Shown here in pieces: positions 47,901 through 59,900 of a DNA stretch of 64,000 nucleotides. The position numbers and the translations under genes were made by a program. This DNA comes from Helicoverpa zea. Lineage: Eukaryota; Arthropoda; Insecta; Lepidoptera; Noctuidae. The stretch covers positions 12,232,001 through 12,296,000 of the forward strand of contig NC_061453.1 of assembly GCF_022581195.2 (NCBI RefSeq), written 5' to 3'. Position 1 is the first letter of the stretch. Every line of letters starts with the position of its first letter. The notes beneath the pieces were generated by a model that was not told the origin of the DNA, made no database searches, and saw only the letters and a program-made list of their open reading frames with translations.

Positions 47901-50900
47901 TAACTCGCGGATAACGTTATTTCCGCTACTAACAAACCGGTCGCACAATAAAACACTGGCGAGAAACACTGAATTCACCATAAACAAAACATTAAAATGT
48001 CGTAAAAAAGAAAAATAACAACTATAGAGTATCGAAGGAGGTTGGTAATGGAATAATGCAGACTGCTTATGTGGTGGCAAGTTATCGAATGGAAATATTC
48101 CCCCACGTGAGATAAGATTAATAGCTGAGTGTTTACAGCGTCTAATTTACTAGTATCTGCCCGTGGTTTCTAATGAGATAATAGATCATCTTGAATATTA
48201 CCTTCACATCTCATTTATTTTCAAAATCTGGCGGGCTCTACAATTTCGCATTCCGAAAGACGGATAAGTAAGTTAGTTTTATTTCGTCATTTTCATTGAT
48301 AACAGGACGCTTTTCAGACCGGAATATAAAAAAAAATCTTTCGATTTATCTTATGTTCATATTCAGAACTGTATTTACAGACATCTCTACAGAAAAAGTA
48401 ATCTTAGACATTGATTGAATGCGGACAAAGAGAATACATATTTGCTTGATTTTACCTTGATTTTATCGAGTATGTGTGTTTAATACAAACAGTAGGTAAG
48501 TACTTGTAGAGAACGATACCCATTTATTATATTCTAGACTTGCGCAATAATGTTGCTTGGTGATCAACGTAAATTGGCAAGAAATGTGCGTTTCAGCTCC
48601 AAAATTATTAGTACAGAATACCTGGTTTATAGATATAATTAGAAACCAGAAGTGTATAGCACAAGATATATGTATACAAAGGTACTATTTCAATTGGTTT
48701 GGTGTTCTCCAAGGAACTGTCTTAGGACCTAGTCATAGAAGAGGAATGAATGACGTGAGTAGATACGAACACAAAGATTATATTTATAACTAAAGATAAA
48801 TAGGTTTGTAAATTAAATTAAAAATAAATAAAACTTAACAGCTTTAGACTTAGACGGGCCTAAGGAATCTTTACTTGATAACATTATGGTCAACCATATC
48901 GAAAGCTTAACCCTGGAACTTTTTCTCGAAGCTACCCTAGCTATATGAAAAGTTACCTATGCCTGTGACTTTAATCTTACAAAATATCCTGCTAGTCATT
49001 AATTTCTGACGGTTTACTGATATAATAAGCTGGAAACGATAATAAAGATACACTTTGACTTCGCGAAAAAGAAATTTATCATTTATCAGTACAATAACAA
49101 CAGTATAAACCAAAATAACAGATTTCGATATGTGCAAAATAAGAGTATTACAATATAAAAGAATATATGGATTGAGAAAGAGACGAAAAAGTACATGGAT
49201 AAAAAATGCGAGCGACTGCTTAGGTAAAAGCAAAGATAGGAGTTACAAAGCTTCAGATTCATTATCATTTACATACATATATTTTAGCGTGACGATTTTA
49301 AGAATATTTTTTTGTACCATGTATGTATTTGCGTATATTTTTTGAAGTGCTCCATTTGACATCTCGACTTATATCAATTTCATTACTATGTATTATTACA
49401 ATCGTTTTATCTGACCTTCCTTTTTTCTTGTCTAGTACCTGTATAGTTCTCTATGTCCCCGTGTCCAGTAGAATGATAATAATACGTGTTATTGTTTGAC
49501 AACAGAATACCTACAAAGCATTGTTTAGATAAACCGTCTATGAATAGAAGTCGGCGTAGACTGTAGTACAGCACCCATGAAGGTTCATTTACGTATCACT
49601 AAGAATTATGTATAGGTAAAAACAAAACTCTTTGCAAATCTATAACCAAACAGTTTCGTGTATAATCTCTTCAGAACTTAAGCCAAAAGGCTTTTTTCTA
49701 CGTCATTTACTTTAGGTATTAATATTTTTTTAGATATTGTCTACGTACTTGGCTGGAAGATAGTTAAAGGATACTTTGTTAATTTAATAGGAAAATCTGT
49801 TTTCTGTACTAATGTAATGATGAGGAGACTTTTTTGTTTTTTTTTTTTTGTACCCTGAAGGCTCCGAAACTATTGAACACATTTGAACTATTCAATCACT
49901 GTTGGGCAGCTACATTATCCCTGAGTAGTATATATCTATACTAATATTATAAAGAGGAAAACTTTGTTTGTTTGGTTGTAATGAATAGGCTCAAAAACTA
50001 CTGGACAGTTTTTAAAAATTCTTTCACCATTCGAAAGCTACATTATCCACGAGTAACATAGGCTATATTTTATCCCGGTACGGGCAGCAACAACAAGTAA
50101 TACATTTATATAATACATTTTTGAATGAGCATATAAACCTTCATGATCAGCAGTTTGGCTTTAGGTCAGGTTTATCAACAGAGAGTGCTATCATGTGTCT
50201 CAAGGAGACTGTCCAGTACTATGTAAACAGAAAGACGCCTGTTTATGCTTGTTTCTTGGACCTGTCAAGGGCATTCGACCTTGTGTCCTACAGGAAACTA
50301 TGGGAAAAAATGGAAGGGGAGACAACGTGTGAACAAGAAATTGTAAATATGTTAAAATATTGGTACAATGGACAAACAAATATTGTAAGATGGGCTGGGG
50401 CATCATCAGATGTGTACAGGTTGGATTGTGGTGTGAGGCAGGGTGGCTTGACCTCACCGCGTCTTTTCAACCTGTACATGAACGGTCTTATTGGAGAACT
50501 CAGCAGCACTGGCGTCGGGTGTCATATTGATGGAGTTAGTATTAATAACATTAGTTATGCGGACGACATGGTGCTGCTGAGTCCTTCAATCTCAGCCCTG
50601 AAAAGGTTAGTACGAATTTGTGAGACGTATGCGGAGTGTCATGGACTGAGATATAACTCAAAAAAAAGTGAGATACTTGTATTTAAAGCCGGTAATAAAA
50701 GTTACACCCCAATACCTATCACCTTAAGTGGTAACGAGCTGAAGCAAGTGTCTCACTTTAAATATCTTGGTCACTGGGTCTCAGAAGACTTGAAGGATGA
50801 TAGAGATATGGAGAGGGAACGTAGGGCGCTGGCGGTCCGAAGCAATATGTTGGCCCGCAGGTTCAAACGATGCAGTAACGCGGTTAAGGTGACGCTTTTT

Positions 50901-53900
50901 AAAGCGTATTGCCAGTCGATGTACACGTGTTCCTTGTGGGTTAACTATACGCGGACGACGTACAGCGCCCTGCGTGTACAATACAACAACGCCTTCAGGG
51001 TACTGTTGGGGCTGCCCCGGTATTGCAGTGCCTCGGGCATGTTCGCAGACGCGCACACTGACGGGTTTCATGCCATCATTAGAAAGCGATGCGCTTCCTT
51101 GTTACACCGAGTGCGAACCAGTTCCAATAGTATCCTGAACGTGTTGACAGATAGGTGGGATTCACCGTTACTGAGGCACTGGATTAGCCTACACACTGCA
51201 ATGTAATCTATTTCATATGTTGTTTTTCTTTTTTGTATTCGCTCATATGGACTTGTCCGAAATAAAGTTTTTATTATTATTATTTATTATTATTAATACA
51301 AGAAATCGGTAGTAGGTTAATAATCATAGGGAAGTACAGGATATTTATTGATATCACAGATACTATATCAATATTCTAAATATAATCTATAAGCTGCACA
51401 AATCGTGAAGGCCTTGTTATTATCATCAGTATTTATTATCTCCACTGAGATTGTATTTTAAGGGCACTGGGGTACTTCTGATTATTGTTATTAACTTATC
51501 ATATTGATCTTTCTTTAAAGAATGTTTATTAAACATTAAACAATCATGTTTAAGGTTTTATGTGAATGGATCGATAGTTACAAAGTATTGTCTATGACCT
51601 ATAGAGGTAATAATATTTATATTATTCTAATTGTTGTGGTATATCTTGGACAACATTGGTTGATTAAAGGCGAGGAAAAGCATCTTGAGGAAACCTGGAC
51701 TATGACGTCTGAAATCACCAACCCTCATTGAGCAAGTGTGGTGATTATCGCTCAATCCTTTTCAGTGTGAGAGGAGGCCTCTGCCCAGCAGTTGGAAGAT
51801 AAAAAAGGCTTATGCTGATGATTTTTGTAGACTGATCTATATCAAACATTTGAAAACCCGTGTGAAAGCTTTATTCAAGGTTGGTATTTTAACACAAACC
51901 CTCAGTTATTTTAAAGCTTTACCAGTATGATATCAATAGCACTTTAATATAGTTAAAAGTATGTATTATTCTAGTATTTACTTTCCGCTATTTAAACACA
52001 TAATTAGGTACTCAATTTTGATTAAAAACATACGTCACGCACATATCGTCATGTTAGTTCTTACAAATGCATATTTAGCTATAATTATTGGTTCTACGAT
52101 GCACAACATTTGTATGTATAATGCAGTAATATACCTACCTACTATGATGAGTTTGTATATAATTATCATATTACTAATATTCTGCTTAACGATTATACGT
52201 TCTATTTCATTCAGATTTAGATCTAATTTGGATTATTTTAGAGCATTTCTGGTAATTGCTGTTAGCGGTTTGGGTACCCGATATCGAACAATATTCGTTC
52301 TTGACTTATATTGAATTTGTCAACAGATCATTATTGATGTTATTGTACTGCATTTTAGCTTAGCGTATTTAGATAATACCTATTTTCAACAGAGATATTG
52401 AATGCATCATAAATATAGGTTAAGGGTGACAATAGCAGGTTTTAAGGGCGGAAATCGTTACTGGAGAGAAGACGTTGTGAGAAATAAAACATCTTGAGAA
52501 TCGAGGTGAATATAAGCGACGTCTAAAGAAATGAAGATAATTTTATTAAAAACCTGCTTTGAAAAAGCTCTAGAGATTTATTAATTTAAATTCTAGTCCT
52601 AATTTAATTTTTAAATAAAACAATATTTTACAAAGTTATTTCTGGGGTATGTAAATGTGATGGAAATCCTAAATGTAAGACGTAGAAGCGACCCAATTAT
52701 TTACATTAATCGGACATCGAATTGCAAATCAGCCAATCGATTATCCACCGATTCCTTTCACCCATAACAAAAACAAATGACACTCGCACGGCAAGAACAA
52801 AAGTATTTACATTCTTGTTTCACATTGTACCAATGTGTCTTGCCAATGTAACTACATGAGTCAGCTACGGTACCGGGTGGTAACGTGCAATTAACGACCG
52901 CTTCCATTATCCTATCTATCCATCGTTATTGCTCACTAGAGATAGCATTTTGACATTACCCCCTATCCTCCTACTACCGCCAACTACTACCTCCAATACA
53001 AGTAATGGCGAACTCCTATTTCTAGTAAGTAAAAAAAGATGGATCGAATATTGGGAGCGGCTGTAAGTGCATATTGATCTTTATACCCGACACGTCATAG
53101 CCGCATGTGGTCAGGTCGCGCTACGAAGTTCAATTTGAGGAAAAAATTTCGATTAATGTTAATGCGGTTTATTTTATTGGAAATAAAAATATGTGAAGAT
53201 TTCTGAGAAATATCAACCTTGGACTTGCAGACGGTGTGATGTAAAACACTTATGGTGTGTTGCTCCATTTAACTGTAACGATAACTGAACCATTTTCAGT
53301 TGTCAAATCGCCGATTTGCCCAATGTGTCGTGTGCGGCAATTTCACGGCTGGTTATGGTTTGGCTATCGTTACATGGTGCAACTCACACTAAAAGGACGC
53401 ATGTCCAATAGTGGACTGAAATAGCCAAATGGTGTTTGTATGCCCTGTTCTAACAGAAGGAGAAAGAGGGGTCAAACAAACTTGCCATAATAGTCTGCAA
53501 ACTAAGGAAGACATATAAATAACATCATAAATAAATAAGTGCATCCTTTCGGACTTTAAAAATATTCTCACGATATTTTTTGGGAGCAGCATAAGCATGT
53601 GCAAATATATTTAGCACACATCGACGGCTCCTAAGTATACTGAGTCAACTAACAAATTTTGCGAATTGCACTTTTTTGTGTATTTACAATATTGTTATTG
53701 TTATTTGTGTTAATACACAAAAAAGTGCAATTCGCAAAATTTGTTAGTTGACTCAGTATACTTAGGAGCCGTCGACATGTTCATTCGTAACCCTTCGTAA
53801 GTAGGTCCGGCATGGCATGCGAACGGATCGATGCATTTACTTGCGAAAATATTACACACATGACTGTCATGCGTTGTAGTGTAAAACAAATTGTGCGATG

Positions 53901-56900
53901 TGAACGAACTTGTTTTGGGACGAGGTTTTAACGACAAACGCGTCAATTGATCAGACTGGAGATACTTAAGTATGTATAAGAGACGTGGTGCATGAGATAT
54001 TTCGAGCATGGATTGGTTGCTATGTGAGTCATGTAGACAGACCGAAGTTTAGGACACTGTGTCTAGGCATCTACTGTATAAGGTACAAATATGTATAAGC
54101 TCATAGTAACATGCAGGGTTCGGTTGGCAATTCTCATCTTAATCCGCAATCGAGACAATGACGTCAGCGAAATATGTGTTATTCGACTTCTTAAGTAGAT
54201 TCCTTTGGCTAAATATTTTTTGGAAGTCGCGAAAATAAGGTATGATTAAATAAACTACTCAATATATGTTAAGGGGCAGAAACATATATGGTAGGAACGA
54301 ATGGGCGTTGCAAAAAAAGAATGTGAATTAAATGAAATCAGGTAGTTTAATAGACTTTGATTATTAAAACTTTATGGAGTATTTCAAAAGGTGATAAACC
54401 GAGGCATTGATGTCAGTATTCACTTCGTTTCGGTCGAGATGTAATGCTGTTCGATTACAAAGTGTCGCAGTGAAAGAATCGATTGTGCAAACATTCTCGT
54501 ACATACACAACTACATACTACACAGAGATAAACGGATAACACCTGTAGCGACCTTCCACGGTTTAAGTACTTGGAGATTCGAACATTAACACAACGAGTT
54601 AAAAAAATGATTGGTATTTTTTTTTTGCTGATTTTATTTATATCTATCATTTCTTCATTAGGAGAGGAGTAATAGAGTCTATAAAACGTGTTAATTAAAA
54701 TATTTGTTCCTTTTGTTTACAAAAGCAAGCCAGCCTGTACAAAGCTATCACAAGAAAACTACCTACTGAATTCAAAAACTTTTGGGACATAGCTAGCTAA
54801 ATTGGGACGCGGATAAGCGAAGCCTATTTCTTCTCAGATTATCTATGTATCAAATTTAATTTTAATCGCTTAGACAGACAAAGCCGATTAGACAGACAGA
54901 GTTACTTTAGCTCGCATTAATAATGTTAAACTAAAAGGTATTTCGCGTCGATACGAAGTAACAACGAATAATTCTTGACTCTAATTCAATGATATTGTAA
55001 TTGTCCTTGCTCATGAACTATCAATGTCAAAGTCAATACTTCCTAGGTTAAAGGTTGACAGATTTCGGTGCACAATTGCTCGAACCGAGCATATGGTGTA
55101 ATCAATTGCCCCCATTTGACTTCTGCTGAATTTAAAATAACTGACAATGTTGTTATTTAGATTATTAAGTATGTGAAAAAACCATGCGGCCATAGATAAA
55201 CGTTTATGCACATATAATGTACTGTTAAAGTGTTAGATAGCTCATTTATCGAGGAAGGCTATTGACTTTTATCTGGATGCACCGATTTTACACGGAAAGA
55301 AACTGTGTGTGTGACAAAATGCTTACTATGGGATGTAAAAGTCTCATTAAGAAGTGAAGAACTAGAAAAGAAACGCAAAGCAAAGCTATGAGTATCAAAA
55401 ACAAAGCACTCAGGCGTACATTTCTCCCGTGTTAATGTAAACACGACTCAATATTGTTGCAGGGCATTCAACTAGGAATAAGTACTATAGGTCTATAGGT
55501 CTATCAAAATGTATGACGCTTAACTCGATACGAGAACTTCCTATGTAACATATGCATCAGTTGTTCTAGTAAAACAACAAAATTGTTGTTTACTTGAAAT
55601 GCCTTTATCGGTAACTAGCTGTTGCCCGCGTCTTCGTCTGCGTGACAAAATACTACTTATCCCGTAGGTGTATCCATTCTCATGACACTATAATTAGGAT
55701 TATTACTTAGCAGCCGCACGGGTTGATCGATCAAGGTAGTTCGACGATGTGTGACTATTTATCTAAACAAAAGAAGTAAAGTTTGTGACGTTGTGGAAAT
55801 CTCTGGATCTAGTCAACCGATTGGAAAATTATTACGTAAGGGGCGAAAGTAATAGGGCACGCCACCGTAGTCCATAAGGCGGTAAGATGAGTGGCTCGGG
55901 AGGAGTCACGGTGCCCTCACGTACCGCATGACGCGGGTCCTCACCGGACACGGCTGTTTCGGGAGATACCTGCATCGAATCGGTCGTGAGGAGGCGCCCG
56001 GGCACCACTGTGCGGAGAGCCACGAGGACATGGTGGACCACACAGTTCAGGAGTGCTCTGGGAAGGGCACCGCCGGGTCCTCGTCGAGGCTTTAGGCGGC
56101 GGCGAACTCTCGCGTCCGGCCCTGGTTCAGGCCATCCTTCTACGAAGCAGTCATGCTCAAGGAGGGGGCGGCGGAACGTCAGAGAGTTCGCACCTCTCAT
56201 CCCGGCCGCCGCGCTGGACCACGTAGACACCGCGGGTGCCGGGTGTCGCGAGACGGTGAGTTCAGGTAGCTCATCGCTCATGTTTAGATAGACAAAATGA
56301 CGCTTGTTGGGGGCGCGTTGTTCCACGCGCCTCTCAAAGAGATGTCAGCAACCCCAGCGGGCCCCAGTAGGGCCAAGGCCTGCCGGGGCTACGGGATTGT
56401 TTGAAAGAGTAACCCCGGCCCTGGTACATAAAAGGCCAACGACGGAACATGACGGTTTTAGTCAGTAAGAGTCTGACACTCCCTCGCCGCTGCTAACCCA
56501 CAGCGGGAGGGGTCATTTGATGATTTTTGACGTCGTTAAAAAAAGGGAGCATTAGTAATTCTCATAGGAAACAAAGTTCTGACAAAGCTGTCATTTGTAC
56601 ATTTTCTGCAGCAGCTGCGACTAATCAGAAGCCGAAAAGTCTGTCAAACTGTCTTACTTTGGATAACGTGGTGTCCAGTTCACTGGGTTGAGAAGATCAG
56701 ATAGGCACTCCAAGTAACATATTGGTACTCAAACAGATTTGGTTTGACTTAAAGCCAACACCCACATAATTTAAGAATAGTTGGGTGGATGATGACAGTT
56801 CCTACTGTTGTGATGTTGTTTGTACTGTGGTTTCTGAAAATGTGTTCAATAATTCAACGATGATTATAATTCTGAAAATATTTTTACACTTGCTTAACTT

Positions 56901-59900
56901 AAAAGCTGCCGTTAGCAGGCCTACTCTTTGGTTTTTGTGCTATGCATAAACGGAAATTCGATATATTACACGCTAATATTGATGTAAATAGTAGCGTAGT
57001 TAATATAATTCCCTAACTGAAAAAATCTTGTTGATCTTTCAATAAAGTTAGAGAAGCGGGTGTGCATGATGATCACTATGAGTTGGTAAATACGTGATGA
57101 AGATGACCACATTCACTTTACTGAAGATGACTGGTCTGGCTGTAGGTGCAGCGTGACGGAGTGTCAGACTCACACTGACTAAAACCCACCATGTTCCTTC
57201 TAAAGTTCTTAGTATCACCGGTACCAGATCACCGGTAACTCTTTCAAACAATGTCGCAGCCCCAGTAGGCTTTGGCCCTGGTGGGGCCCCCATTGGCATT
57301 CGCTGACTCTCTTTTCTCTCCTAGAAGACGGAAGGACGACGAACCACCCAAACTCACCACCCACAAACCCACGTCAACGGTGGTCTCTCGACTCCCGGCT
57401 CCCGAGGAGTCTTCCACGTCCACCGCAGCGCTTGCGATGAGAAATGCAAATTTTCAGTCGTTCCGCCGCCGAATGACTGCTACGCAGAAGGAGACAACGG
57501 CATCCCGTTACTCGCGCCGGACCATGGCTTGAACCAGGGGCGGGTGCAAGAGGTCGCCGCGCCAATTGCCGCCACGGGGACACGGCGGCGCTCTACCTAG
57601 GCGGGGCACATTTGGCCAAAACACGTTTGACGGCAATTCTGTCTATGTAACTGAATGATATCCAACATAGTTATTTAAAAGGAGTTTTTTTAGACTTAGC
57701 TCGGATCTGATAAATTAGAAGTTGAATGAAAATATATCTCTCTGGCATGCGACGCGTTATTTGTACGTTTCCGAAGGCGATAAAGTAATTAACGTGCGTA
57801 TGGTATTAAATCGAGAAGGTCCCATTTCTTTAATCTGCACTTTGTGTCTGGGCTTCTTTCTCAAGCTACAGGAGCCTTGCTTCACACTCAGCAGCCCTGG
57901 CGAGAGATCGATCTTCCTCCTTTCTTCTACGATCCATACGCTTTACATGTTTTTCACCACAATAAAATTTATTGAAGGTCTACTCAAAAGTACTCATTCA
58001 ATGTTAAAGTTGCTTTTAGGCCACCACATTCCTGGAAGATTAGCTAAAGTAACAAACCCCAGCTTAATTTATTTATGAAAAAATACACAACTCCATCTAT
58101 GACTTTAAAAGATAGTTAATGGTTCCGTGAAATTTTTGAAGTTAATATTCAAAAAGCCATTTAGATGGCATTGTTTTAGATTTGACTTAGTATTATCAAT
58201 TTTCCTTGCATCAAGATAACAATTATAGCGAGATTTTGATGAGGCCCGGCAAACTGACAAACACTATTAAAATATATATGGAAAAATTACACCCAGAGTT
58301 ACAATATGGCGAATTACGGAAAATGTACAACTCCCTCTATGAATTTAAATGGTAATTAATACATGTTATTTTCCACCTCGCTGCTTTGTCAAATTTTATG
58401 TATTTTATATTATATACCACAGATGGAACCACTTTAACCTTGCCTTAATAATTTCTTAAAATTTATTTTGTCTCCCAAGTTACTTCTAAAAGCGTTATTT
58501 TCTGTATAAAGATTGAAAATAGGCAAATCAACTTATATAAGTTCAATATTCAAATATTTGTTATTACTGAGCACGCTGCTACAGAAATGTTAACAGAAGT
58601 AATCGTTCATTGCTCGTCCCCCGTAGGTGATAGCGTGATAATATATACCCTATATGTTGAACCGGCCCCCAGGTAATATTCGTGCAAAATTTGATTTAAA
58701 TCTATGCAGTACTTTTCGAGTTCAGTGAGACCAAACATACAGACAAACAGACAAAATTTCTAAAAACTATATATTTGTGGTCAAAATCGATAATAGATCA
58801 CCCCCCAAGTATTCTTCTAAAAAAATATTCAATGTACAGTTTTGACTTTCCTATCATTTTATTATATGTATAGATGATAAAAAATAAACTGTTTACTTTT
58901 TTATTTTGTTCCTGATAACATTTGAGATTTAAGTTCTTATACCTATACTTATTAATATTATATTGTAGGTAAGTCTGTTTGTCGCGTACGCCAAAACTAG
59001 TGACCTGAATTAAATCAAATTTTGTACATACATAGGCTACTTTTTATCCGGTTAAGAGAAGTTCTCGTGATGTGGATGGAATCACGGGGAACAGCATGTA
59101 TGCAAATAAACCTGCCTTTTATTCATCTGCTAAATAAGAGGTACCTGTCTACAAAGTTTAAAGGTGTTCTAAATTTAAAGAAGCCCCATAATCCTTGGGT
59201 TAACAACCTTTTCCGGTTTGTTGTTTGACCTCTTGATTCGAACATGGCGATGGTATTAAGGTTACAAGAACTAATTCAAATGTTAACCCCATTAAATAAA
59301 TAAATTAACACTTCCTTTGTGTTCGCAATTAAGACGCGAGTCGTTAATACCATGATATTAATGACTGCAAAATAAAAGCTTTAAGCTATACGTTACAAGG
59401 ATTGCTTTATTTTAATATATCTTAAATATTATTTCTTTGTTTAAATTAGTCTAGTAACAAATATAAAATAGAGCAAATCAATACATAATTTCATCGAGCA
59501 TGACGCCGAAAATGTGATTCAGTTTCTAATAAAAACTACAAGTCTATTAAATGGACATTATAAGTCATTCATTTAGAGTAGACTAAAAATAAGCATTTTA
59601 GTAAAGGTAAATTCTACAAATGACAAGTTCCGATGTGTTTTCACTGGGAAGAAGAAATGGTAGAACAAACTGTTCAGCCACATAATGCAAAAACTTGAAA
59701 ATGTTTATAAAAAAACATACTGGCCGAATTGAGAACCTCCTCCTTTTTGGGAAGTCGGTTAATGAAAACCAATAAGGAAAGTTTTACGAACATTGCAATA
59801 GGCTACTAAATATTGCAACTAATTCATGCAGACAAGTTAAACAGCTGTCCAATTAACGATTACAATTATATTTTTTTCATATACCAATCTACATAACACT

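Noticed and set aside
51961..52314. A hydrophobic 117-codon ORF
   Set aside because: The AT-rich composition alone explains the Ile/Leu/Tyr-rich translation; no homology or gene structure is seen.
57722..58078. A 118-codon ORF in intron 1 of the RNF13-like gene
   Set aside because: No domain, splice partner or codon pattern supports it. It lies among decayed repeats.
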